DNA of 64,000 nt, taken from Actinomycetota bacterium. Its GTDB lineage: Bacteria > Actinomycetota > AC-67. A program made the position numbers and the translations under genes. The DNA is taken from NCBI GenBank assembly GCA_041658565.1, contig JBAZZY010000014.1:5638-69637 (forward strand), read 5' to 3'. Positions 16,021-23,900 of this stretch are shown here, in pieces (within the stretch, counting starts at the first letter, position 1; each line of letters starts with the position of its first letter). The notes below the pieces were generated by a model, which worked only from the letters and a program-made list of their open reading frames with translations, did no database searches and was not told the DNA's origin.

Positions 16021-17984
16021 CAGCGAGACCTGCGGGTCCCCGCCTTCGAGCCTGCCGGTCCGGCGGCGCGCGCGCGCGACCCCCCGGCGCGCGCGCGAGC
16101 ACTGCCGGATCCGTTTGTCGCCGTTCCGGAACGTGTAGACCGAGTCGACGTCGATGCCTTGGCCTTCGTACCCGCAACTCGTGCAGCCGGCTTGGCCTTC
16201 GACCCCGCACCAACGCGGCTGGTGGGCTTGGGCGCACGCTTCGTCGCCGCCTGAGCGCGCGGTCGAGCGGGAGCCGTCCCCGGGCGCGCGGCTGAAACCT
16301 TCTTCGCCGGTCGGCTCGAAGCGGAGCGCGTGCGGGGCGAGGTGTACGCGGTGGCCGTCAGAACCTCCTCGGTGTACCAGTTCTCATGGGCTCCGGCATC
16401 GTAGGCGCCGCCCCAGGTCCCGTACGGCATCATCGAAGGGAGATCCTCGCCGTAGCCGTCGCCGGGCGCGCGCCCGATCATGTCCTCGGACCCCACCAGC
16501 ACGGCACCCAACACGCGCGCGCCGGCTGCGGCCAACTGCTCTTTGGCTTCGTTGGCGTGCGCCCGATTGGTCTGACCGGCCGAGACGACCAGCAGCACGC
16601 CGTCGGCGTAGGCACCAAGGATCGATGCATCCGCAGCGGCGAGCACCGGCGGGGAGTCAAGCAGAACGACATCGGCCCAGCGGCGCGCGCGCCGCAGCGT
16701 GAACGCCATCTCCTCGCTGGACAGCAACTCACCGGGGTTTCCGATCATCGGGCCACAGGGCAGCACGAAAACCCCGTCCATCCCAGGCGCGGGGCGCACG
16801 GCTCGCTCAAGCGGAACCTGGCCGCGAACAACGTTTGCGAGACCGACGGAGTTGGCGATACCGAAGGCCTCGTGAGTGCGCGCGCCGCGAAGGTCGCTGC
16901 CGATGACCAGAACCGACCGGCCGGACTCGGCGAATGCGCCCGCGAGCGACACCAGCGTGGACGACCGACGCTTGGCCATCGTAGAGGTGATAAGGAGCAC
17001 GCTCTTGTCTTGCGGGACGCCCATCGACGCAAGCGTTGCGCGAAGCGTGCGCGCCGCTTCAACCGTGGCGCCACTGGACTCACCGAACCCGTCGTAGTCC
17101 TGTTGGGCCGGCAGTGCGGCAAGAACCGGCAACCCCAGCTCGCGCTGAGTGGACTCCTTGTCCCGCATCGTGTCGTCAAGGTACTCGCGCACGAGCGCGA
17201 TTCCGATCCCGAACATCAGACCGACAATAAGTCCGAGCAGCAGCGTGCGCCGCTGGTCGGATCCGACGCGCACCCCTCCGGCAGAGGGGCTCGTCAGCTT
17301 GCCGCCGTCTTCGATTCCGGAGACCAGCGCGTTCTGCAAGCCGGTCGCCGTGCGCTGCAGATCCCCGATCGTTGAAGCGAGCTGGTCACGACGAATCTGC
17401 ATCTCGATGATGCGGCCCTGGTCGGTTCCCTCACGAGCGGCGTCGAGCCGCGCCTGCACGGAGATGTACTCCTTGCGCGTATCAACCTGAGCGGCATTGT
17501 TTTGCTCGAGAAGTTGAGCATAGAAGTGCCTGGCGGCTTCCTTCTTGAAGTCGATGTACGCCTCGCCGACGGCGTTGCAGATCGCCCCCGCGCGCACGGC
17601 CGGATCGTAGGACTTCTCGCCCGGCGCGGGCGGCGTCGTAGCCACCTTGATGCTGAAGAACTGAGTGTTCGGCTGGATCGTGGCGTTGATCTTCCCCTGC
17701 ACGGCTTGCGCCGGAATTCCAAGCTTCTTCGCGGCGGCCGCGGCGATTTCCGGACCGGCGAGGAAGTGAACGTTGGAGTTCAAGTCACCGACCGTCTCCA
17801 CAGGCTTGGAGTTCGGATTGGTGGGGTCGGAGTTGACGGCTTGGAACAACACCTCGCATGCAGCCACGTATTGAGGTGTGGAACGCATCGACCCGAAGAA
17901 CGCCGTGACCATGACGATAACGATCGCCGTGATCACAGTCTTCTTGCGCCTCAGGACGACGCGTGCGAAATCCTTGGGTTCCAC
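16020..17984 (-). CDS. Wzz/BY-kinase-like chain-length protein with degenerate P-loop and histone H1-like basic tail
   Basis: This 654-residue protein has a transmembrane helix at about 16-33, an extracytoplasmic Wzz-type domain with a coiled-coil section (about 140-225), a second helix (247-265) and a cytoplasmic P-loop-type domain (305-500). BY-kinases need a GEGK(S/T) Walker A, but here ITSTMAKRRSSTLVSLAGAF lacks the GK(S/T) core. Walker A' is IGSDLRG instead of IDADLR. Walker B, VVLLDSPPVL, is kept. The 510-550 region has scattered tyrosines rather than a tight cluster. Residues 550-654 are an Ala/Lys/Arg/Ser/Thr-rich tail like histone H1. It probably controls glycan chain length without normal kinase activity. 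Confidence 0.83.
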   Translation of the reverse strand: MEPKDFARVVLRRKKTVITAIVIVMVTAFFGSMRSTPQYVAACEVLFQAVNSDPTNPNSKPVETVGDLNSNVHFLAGPEIAAAAAKKLGIPAQAVQGKINATIQPNTQFFSIKVATTPPAPGEKSYDPAVRAGAICNAVGEAYIDFKKEAARHFYAQLLEQNNAAQVDTRKEYISVQARLDAAREGTDQGRIIEMQIRRDQLASTIGDLQRTATGLQNALVSGIEDGGKLTSPSAGGVRVGSDQRRTLLLGLIVGLMFGIGIALVREYLDDTMRDKESTQRELGLPVLAALPAQQDYDGFGESSGATVEAARTLRATLASMGVPQDKSVLLITSTMAKRRSSTLVSLAGAFAESGRSVLVIGSDLRGARTHEAFGIANSVGLANVVRGQVPLERAVRPAPGMDGVFVLPCGPMIGNPGELLSSEEMAFTLRRARRWADVVLLDSPPVLAAADASILGAYADGVLLVVSAGQTNRAHANEAKEQLAAAGARVLGAVLVGSEDMIGRAPGDGYGEDLPSMMPYGTWGGAYDAGAHENWYTEEVLTATAYTSPRTRSASSRPAKKVSAARPGTAPARPRAQAATKRAPKPTSRVGAGSKAKPAARVAGTKAKASTSTRSTRSGTATNGSGSARARAGGSRARAAGPAGSKAGTRRSR

Positions 17985-18048
17985 CGTCTACTCCAACGAG
18001 GATGGGAGTGCTTCCGGAATGCCTTCGTCATGGTGTCTTGAGAAACGC

Positions 18049-18077
18049 GCTGCCCCCGAGGATTACTCGGGGGCAGC
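18049..18077 (-). terminator. GC-rich hairpin between the sigma-4 gene and the glycan block
   Basis: GCTGCCCCCGA (18049-18059) and TCGGGGGCAGC (18067-18077) pair perfectly over 11 bp with a 7-nt loop. On the minus strand it is followed by GCGTTTCTC, only a weak T-run. It lies between the stop at 18146 and the start at 17984, so it may end the upstream transcript or attenuate entry into the polymer genes. Confidence 0.5.
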
Positions 18078-18098
18078 AAGCCGGCGTGCAGACCTAGA

Positions 18099-18116
18099 GG
18101 GAGGGAGGGAGGGAGG
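18099..18116 (+). other. G-quadruplex-forming G-run in the leader of the glycan block
   Basis: GGGAGGGAGGGAGGG at 18099-18113 on the plus strand, followed by AGG, gives four G3 runs with single-nucleotide loops. This is a strong parallel G-quadruplex motif. It sits on the template strand of the minus-strand transcription unit, upstream of the kinase-like gene. A role in slowing polymerase is possible but only inferred. Confidence 0.6.
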
Positions 18117-18145
18117 CACGCGGCGCCGGCCGTTTTCTCAAGTTC

Positions 18146-18508
18146 CTAGGCGAAAGCTGGCTGCAACTCTGCCGGAACCGAAATCTCGTCGAGCATAGAG
18201 TCGAGCGCCCGATCGCGAATCCGGTAGCAGTTCGAGCGAGACAACGAGAGTTCCTCGCAGATCTCACTCACCGGCAGATCCATCACGTACCAGAGGGTCA
18301 CCACCGCGCGCTCCCGCTCGTCGAGCGAGGAAAGGCGGCTCAGCAGTTCCGAACGAAGATCCACACTGTCGAGGAATCCCCGGCGGAACGGGTCGGCGTC
18401 GATGTCGGTCGTCTTGCGCGAGGCAAGCATTACCGAACACGACCTCGGGTGGTAGTAGTCCCGATAGGCCTTGAGAGCCTTTACGACCTGACCCACTGTC
18501 TCGAACAT
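18146..18508 (-). CDS. Sigma-70 region 4-like HTH protein without region 2
   Basis: This 120-residue protein has a C-terminal segment, LSSLDERERAVVTLWYVMDLPVSEICEELSLSRSNCYRIRDRALDSM (about 60-108; quoted here only in part by its key residues), that fits sigma region 4, the -35-binding helix-turn-helix. No region 2 precedes it; the first 50 residues (MFETVGQVVKALKAYRDYYH) match nothing recognisable. It may be a stand-alone transcription regulator. It is read in the same direction as, and just upstream of, the polymer genes and may control them. The ATG at 18508 is the only good start. The gene could alternatively be a phage ArpU-like regulator. Confidence 0.65.
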   Translation of the reverse strand: MFETVGQVVKALKAYRDYYHPRSCSVMLASRKTTDIDADPFRRGFLDSVDLRSELLSRLSSLDERERAVVTLWYVMDLPVSEICEELSLSRSNCYRIRDRALDSMLDEISVPAELQPAFA

Positions 18509-18639
18509 CGTCCGCTCGCTTTCTCGTTTCGAACCTGCCCGAGAAAACGACCGCCTCGCGTGCGATGTTGCAGGTCACGCGGTTCTTTTTATGCGGTCGA
18601 ATCAGGCCGATTCATCAGACGAGTGAGCGAAACGGGCAC

Positions 18640-18662
18640 AAAAAAAGTCCGGCGTACCGGAC
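18640..18662 (-). terminator. Rho-independent terminator after the BldC-like gene
   Basis: GTCCGG (18647-18652) and CCGGAC (18657-18662) form a stem with a CGTA loop. On the minus strand it is followed by seven T residues (complement of 18640-18646). It lies 19 nt past the stop of the BldC-like gene, so that gene is normally terminated before the sigma-4 gene. Confidence 0.85.
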
Positions 18663-18680
18663 GAAGGAAACCGAACCGAT

Positions 18681-18986
18681 CTAGACGACGTGCGCGATGC
18701 CCGGGCGCTGCGCCTGCTCCACGTCGGGAACGACTTCGCGCAACGCTTCCCACACCGCACTCGCCATGAACCGACGGTGCCCGCCGAGTGTGCGGATGTA
18801 CGGGAGCTTGCCGGCGTCGGCCCAGCAGCGAACGGCTCGATGCGAAACGCGGAACAGCATTGCGACTTCACCGGTCGTAAGCAACGCGTCCTCGCGCCGG
18901 TACCCGTTCTGCATTGCGACGGCCTGACGACGGAGCCTCTCTATGAGCCGCTCGCGCGTTCCGCTGGTGTACGGGGTCTTTCCCAT
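18681..18986 (-). CDS. BldC-like MerR-fold DNA-binding protein
   Basis: This 101-residue protein has LLTTGEVAMLFRVSHRAVRCWADAGKLPYIRTLGGHRRF in its middle (key residues TGEVA, RVS, W, GKL, R-TLGGHRR), the signature of the winged-helix BldC/excisionase family. BldC is a developmental regulator of actinobacteria that binds direct repeats. The start at 18986 (MGKTPYTSG) is preceded by AGGAAGGAAG. The protein extends at both ends beyond the 68-residue BldC core. A terminator follows. It may regulate the adjacent glycan genes or itself. It could also be a more distant excisionase-like protein, but there is no integrase nearby. Confidence 0.82.
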   Translation of the reverse strand: MGKTPYTSGTRERLIERLRRQAVAMQNGYRREDALLTTGEVAMLFRVSHRAVRCWADAGKLPYIRTLGGHRRFMASAVWEALREVVPDVEQAQRPGIAHVV

Positions 18987-19072
18987 GACTGAACTTCCTT
19001 CCTGCCCTGTGCGGGCATTCACCGTCGCGAACGGCGAGCGGTGGTGAGCGGGCGCCGGATGGTCACCCGCAG

Positions 19073-19121
19073 CCCCCCGGCCCTTCCGGGGGGAAAACGC
19101 AGGGGACGCTTTCGCGTCCCC
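19073..19121. other. Two consecutive perfect hairpins in the BldC-like leader
   Basis: CCCCCCGG (19073-19080) pairs with CCGGGGGG (19086-19093), and GGGGACGC (19102-19109) pairs with GCGTCCCC (19114-19121). Neither is followed by a T-run on the minus strand. If the bldC-like transcript begins upstream, both would fold in its 5' leader and could affect translation or stability. Confidence 0.5.
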
Positions 19122-19138
19122 CGGCAGCTCTTGGAACC

Positions 19139-19165
19139 AAAAACGCCCGGGGGATTCCCGGGCGT
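19139..19165 (-). terminator. Terminator-like hairpin upstream of the BldC-like gene
   Basis: ACGCCCGGG (19143-19151) and CCCGGGCGT (19157-19165) form a 9-bp stem with a 5-nt loop. On the minus strand the stem runs into TTTTTGG. No minus-strand gene ends just before it, so it is either an attenuator in a long leader or a boundary element. Confidence 0.6.
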
Positions 19166-19477
19166 CTGCGTTACCGTTTTCTCACACTAGTTGCCTTGTA
19201 CTAGTTCACCGCTTCGATCGTCCCACGTCAAGGGTCCGGCGCGTACTTTTTTCTTCACTTTTCCAAGCAAAAGCGGGCATTCCGGAAGCCGCATGACTAG
19301 AAGATTCGAACCTGTCGGCATCTACGAACCCGCAGGTCCTTGACAAGTGACTAGTCATTGTTTGCCACACACCACCGCTTCGCTTCCCAGGGTGAATCAC
19401 CCGTTCGGGCCATGCAGCATTCGCACGGGATGTCGTTTCTGTAGCTGAACGTGCAGACACTCGAGGGAGTGAGGGAG

Positions 19478-19822
19478 ATGACACACAGCGCGCAGTTCGC
19501 CGCCCAGGCGTGGAGGGAACGCCAAAGGCGCCGCGTCGCCGCGGCGGTGCTGGACCGGGTAGCGGACGCCGCGCTGGCGGCAGGTGGCGCGGTCGTAGCA
19601 AACACGGCGCTGGCACTCCAACTCGGCCTTCCGGCCGGCGGTGGCGGAATCGCACTCGGCGCAGGGCTCCTCGCCGCGGGGATCTACTGGATGATGCGCG
19701 GACGTCACTGCGGAATCCCGCGACCGGCGTACTCGGTTCGCACTTCGGTTCCACGCCCCTCGATTCCGGTCACGGCGACCGCAACGGCCGCCCGGGCACA
19801 ACATGTGTATGACGCCGCATAG
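19478..19822 (+). CDS. Small hypothetical membrane protein
   Basis: This 114-residue protein begins MTHSAQFAAQAWRERQRRR and has two hydrophobic stretches, about 25-48 (VADAALAAGGAVVANTALAL) and 53-73 (GGGIALGAGLLAAGIYWMM). It ends in a Pro/Thr/Ala-rich tail. The start at 19478 is preceded by GAGGGAGTGAGGGAG, a good ribosome binding site, and a strong terminator follows 17 nt after the stop, which supports expression on this strand. The function is unknown. It is the only plus-strand gene inside the glycan locus. Confidence 0.62.
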   Translation: MTHSAQFAAQAWRERQRRRVAAAVLDRVADAALAAGGAVVANTALALQLGLPAGGGGIALGAGLLAAGIYWMMRGRHCGIPRPAYSVRTSVPRPSIPVTATATAARAQHVYDAA

Positions 19823-19839
19823 CTAACCCCCCAACAGAA

Positions 19840-19872
19840 ACAGGCCTTCCGGACGCGGAGGGCCTGTTTCTT
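19840..19872. terminator. Bidirectional terminator between convergent genes
   Basis: ACAGGCCTTCCG (19840-19851) and CGGAGGGCCTGT (19856-19867) pair over 12 bp with one wobble and a GACG loop. TTCTT follows on the plus strand and TTTCTGTT on the minus strand. It lies between the small membrane protein gene and uxs, which converge. Confidence 0.85.
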
Positions 19873-19887
19873 GCGGAATCAGCCGCC

Positions 19888-20826
19888 TCAGCCGCCGAGG
19901 CGCTCGCGGAACCACCGGATGGTTCGCGGCAAACCTTCGCTCACTTCAATCTTCGGCTCCCAGCCGAGCAATGCGCGCGCGCGCGCAATGTTGGGACGTC
20001 GCACCGTCGGATCGTCGACCGGGCGCTCCGTGAATACGACCTCACTCGTCGATCCGGCGAGCCGGACGATGAGACGAGCCATCTCCAGCACGGTCATCTC
20101 ACTGGGGTTCCCAATGTTGACCGGCTCGTGAACCCCTGAAGCAAAGAACAGCCGCAGGATTCCCTCGACCAGATCATCGACGTAAGTGAACGACCGCGTC
20201 TGAGAACCGTCTCCGTGAACGGTCAACGGTTCTCCGCGCAGCGCCTGGGACACGAACTGCGGGATCGCGCGCCCATCGTTGGGGCGCATCCTCGGGCCGT
20301 AGGTGTTGAAGATCCGCACGATACGCGTGTCGAGTCCGTGGATACGGTGATACGCCATCGTCATCGCCTCGGCGTACCGCTTGGCTTCGTCGTACACGCC
20401 GCGCGGACCGACGGGGTTCACGTGCCCCCAGTAGGTTTCCGGCTGCGGGTTGACCTCAGGATCGCCGTAAACCTCCGACGTGGACGCGATCATGAAGCGC
20501 GCGCCTTTCGCCTTCGCGAGTCCGAGGGTATGCCACGACCCCAGGGCTCCGACCTTCAGGATCTGGATCGGGTATCGCGCAAAGTCCACCGGAGATGCCG
20601 GCGACGCGAAGTGCATGACCCCATCGACCTCGCCGTCCAGATACAGCGGCTCCGAGATGTTGTGTTCGATGAACGTGAACTCGCCGAGGGCCGAGAGCAT
20701 CTCAACGTGCTCTCGGCGACCGGTGATCAGGTTGTCGACGCAGACGACCTGATGGCCGTCCCCCAACAGACGTTCGCACAAATGGGAGCCGACAAACCCG
20801 GCTCCGCCCGTCACGACAATTCGCAT
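19888..20826 (-). CDS. uxs: UDP-glucuronate decarboxylase (UDP-xylose synthase)
   Basis: This 312-residue extended SDR opens MRIVVTGGAGFVGSHLCERL. It has HFASPASPVDFARYPIQIL, the hallmark ASP(A)SP segment of Uxs, then STSEVYGDPEVNPQPE, the catalytic YDEAKRYAE and IFNTYGPRMRPNDGR. Uxs converts UDP-glucuronate to UDP-xylose using bound NAD. The start at 20826 opens the Rossmann loop. The UDP-glucose dehydrogenase that supplies its substrate is 4 kb upstream, past the large secreted protein, in the same direction. UDP-xylose probably feeds one of the glycosyltransferases. The opening of the frame further upstream overlaps the end of the secreted protein gene and is not used. Confidence 0.92.
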   Translation of the reverse strand: MRIVVTGGAGFVGSHLCERLLGDGHQVVCVDNLITGRREHVEMLSALGEFTFIEHNISEPLYLDGEVDGVMHFASPASPVDFARYPIQILKVGALGSWHTLGLAKAKGARFMIASTSEVYGDPEVNPQPETYWGHVNPVGPRGVYDEAKRYAEAMTMAYHRIHGLDTRIVRIFNTYGPRMRPNDGRAIPQFVSQALRGEPLTVHGDGSQTRSFTYVDDLVEGILRLFFASGVHEPVNIGNPSEMTVLEMARLIVRLAGSTSEVVFTERPVDDPTVRRPNIARARALLGWEPKIEVSEGLPRTIRWFRERLGG

Positions 20827-20893
20827 ATCGGGCGAGCATACCGGGTGCCCCGGTATCCGGCGCACGCGGACAGAGACGCGGACCAAACACAGA

Positions 20894-20926
20894 GCGAGCG
20901 GAGCCCGAATACCGGATTCCGCTCGC
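20894..20926 (-). terminator. Hairpin after the large secreted protein gene
   Basis: GCGAGCGGA (20894-20902) and TCCGCTCGC (20918-20926) pair perfectly, with further CCG/CGG pairing inside. It lies 20 nt past the stop at 20948 on the minus strand. The following T-run is weak (TCTGTGTTTGG). Confidence 0.6.
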
Positions 20927-20947
20927 CCGTCGTGGGGTCTTTCAGGA

Positions 20948-23900
20948 TTAGCCTGCGGCGTCGCGCGCGCGGCCGGCCGACAGCACGACGCGCGTCGGGT
21001 CGCCGAAGGCGTATCCCCATGAATGCAGCCGGCCGCGGCCGTCAACCCAGTATCCGCTGCCGTCTTCGACCATCAGCAATGCCTTAGCGTCGGCCGTAGA
21101 GCTGCTCCAGCTGTTCGAGCGCGTCGCAGCGCCACCGAACGGGTACATCGACCCGTAGTTGCTGAGCACCCAACCGGACTGCCCGTTGGAGCGCAGCACG
21201 ACCGCAACAGCCCGCACGCGCGATGACATCTTGGGCGCGCTGATCGCCTTGGGCATCGCGTAGTTGCCCACCGCGAAGGGATGGAGCCGACCGTAGGCGT
21301 CCAAGACGTAGCCGCCGCGCAAATTGGGGAGCATCACGATGTCGCGGGCGTAGTCCTTTCCGGCCCAGGTCTTCGACGTCCGGACGCTCGGTGCGCCCCC
21401 GAAGGGGAACACTCGTCCATACATGTCGACGACGTAGCCGGTCGTGGTGGTCCGAAGAGCAATCCCACGCGCGCGGTCGGCGCCGAGTCCGGTCGCCTGC
21501 GGTTTGGTGGGCACAGGCTCGTCTCCGACGGCAAACGGATAGACGCCGCCCTTGGAAACCAGCACATATCCCGCCCTGCCGTCCTTGCGAAGAGCGATTC
21601 CGCGAACGGAGTCCTTGCCGATCGCAGGGGTGCCGACGTTGTCGTTCGCCGAACCAAATGGAACCAGACGACCACCGGCGTCGGCGACGTACCCCGAAAC
21701 CCCGCGAATCAGACGCGATGACACCGTCCGGGCACTCCGGCCGACGGCGTCCGCGGCGGTCACCCGCACGTAGGAGCGCAGACTCGTCCCGCTGGGAACA
21801 CTCCACTGTTCCTGCCCGTCATCGGCACGTGAGTAGTCCCCTGCGTTGATCGCGCTCCACGACTTGCCGTCCGGCGAGTATTCGATGGTCATCGGCTCGG
21901 CGACGCGATCGACGGAAGCATCCGAGACGTTCCACGTGATCGCGTAAACGCCGCCTGCCGGCACGAACGGATCGGCAGCCGGAGCGGTGATCGTTACGAC
22001 CGGAGGCGACGAGTCGATCGTGAAAGCCGTCGCCGAGGCGTCGTATGCCTTGTTGCCGGCCGCATCGACTGCCACGGCACGCACCCGAGCCCGGTTTGCG
22101 TCGATCTCCGGCACCGTCCATTGGCGCGCGCCGGCAGCGTCGGGAATCCCCGACAGAACCGACCCAGCGTAGGTCGCTCCATCGTCTGTCGAGTACTGCA
22201 GGTCAACATGGTCGAAGTCGGCGTCGCTGGGGGCGCTCCACTCGACGGCGAGGGTGTCCCCGCCACCCACGACGTCCCCGCCGCCCGGGGCGACGAGATC
22301 CACCGCGACGGGCGTGTAATCGGCGGCGACGGTCGTCCCGGACGCCGAGACCGAACAGTTGCCGGCGTCGTCGCACAGCCGCATCGTCAGCTCGTGAGCC
22401 CCCTCGGGTATCGCGGCGGCGAGAGCATCGGCGTCCGCGAATGCAGCGGTGGCAGTCACCGACGTCGCCGAAGGAACGACCACCTCGCTCAGGGCGACCG
22501 GAGACATCGGCGCTCCATCCAGAAGGACTTCAGCCCGACCGAACTCAGCGTCGCCGGCGTCGACGGCCGCGGTGAGCGAGAAGGCTCGCGTGAACATGTT
22601 CAGCGTCAGCGCCGGAACCGACTCGCCGGCAGGCACGCTCGCCAGGAAGGAGTTCAATACCGGAGCAACCGGTGCGATCGTGTCGATTTCGGTCGGCAAA
22701 GATGCCGTCGTCATCGAGTTACCGCGAAGATCGCGCGCCGCAGAGGCGTGAACCTCTACCGCGCATCCACGCGACTGCGTGCAGTCGGATTCGGAGACCG
22801 TGACCGAGCCGTCCCAGACCCTCGGGTTGTCGTTTCGCCAGCCATTCGTGTGATTCGCGTCCGCAACCGAGGTCACCGCTGCGATCCCGAGCGCGGCAAC
22901 CGGCTCCGTCGCCGAGTCCATGTCCTCGGAGAACGTCGCAGTCACGGTGGACGTGCGAGCGCCGAGAGGCGCCGTCGGAGAAACCTCAATGACTGCAACG
23001 GGGCTCGCGGCGTCGGTCACCAAGCCGGCAGGCAAAGACTGTGCGGTGGTAGCGTTCCCCGCGGCGTCCGCGATGCTCTTGGCCGCCGTGTACTCAATCG
23101 CCTTCGCGTCGGTCCCCTCGATCGGACCCACTGCCAGGGTAAGCGTGTCGGCGGCGGTGGCCGCCGCGCTCGACGCCGTCTCCCCGGCTACGGCGAAAGA
23201 CGCTGCGATCCCGTCGGGCACTGCGCCGATGTCTTCGCTGTAGTGCAGAACAACCGTGTCGATCCTGGCGTCGCCGTCGGAATCATCCGCAATTGCGGAA
23301 GAAATCCGGGGCGCCGCTCCGTCGTCGGTCGCGAAAGCGGCCGTCACCGGCACCTGATTGCCTGCGGCGTCGGTCGTGGCTCCCGAACCCTGCGTCGCGT
23401 AACGAAGGTACGGCAATGTGCCGGTATCCGCGGTTTCGCCTTCGAGAAAGTCGATGGCCAACACATCGGCCGGAGCTTCGATCGAGAAGCCGTTTGCCGC
23501 GCGCCCGTCGAGCGTCCAGCCTGCGATCGACGCGACTGCGATCGGTTCGGTGAATCTGACCCGAAGGCGATTGATCAGCCCATTGCCGTCGCTGTCGACG
23601 GTCGTAGCTCCGACGTAGCGTGGAGCGACTCCATCGGTCACCGTCGCCTGGAAGGAAGCAATGCAGGCGCGGTAGGCACCACCCGTGGGGACGAGGGCCT
23701 TCAGCCCGGAGCCCACAGTGCCGGTTCCTTCATTCGCGCACGAAGAAGGACGGGCGTAGGAAACCTGAGGCGTGACGGCGCCATCCCACGCGGTCTCGGC
23801 AGCCGGCGCGATACGCACGAGGAAAGCGGCGTCGTTGGCGGCAGCACCGGTGTCGACCGTCTCGGTGTCCACGATCACGTCCTGACCGCCGACCGTGACT

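Larger units (their letters stand above)
18987..19477. other. Divergent regulatory region between the BldC-like gene and a small membrane protein gene
   Basis: This 491-bp stretch has no convincing gene. It contains three perfect hairpins at 19073-19093, 19102-19121 and 19143-19165; a direct repeat ACTAGTT at 19186-19192 and 19200-19206; a 10-bp palindrome TGACTAGTCA at 19348-19357; and TTGACA at 19340-19345 with no clear -10. The stretch 19206-19375 is noticeably less GC-rich than its surroundings. It probably carries the BldC-like gene's promoter and operators. Confidence 0.55.

Noticed and set aside
19255..19365. tRNA-like segment on the minus strand with a GGTTCGAATC B-box and pairing ends (GACTAG/CTAGTC)
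   Set aside because: The T-stem has a mismatch, no D-arm or A-box is present and no anticodon arm folds, so it is not a tRNA gene; the pairing is kept as part of the regulatory region.
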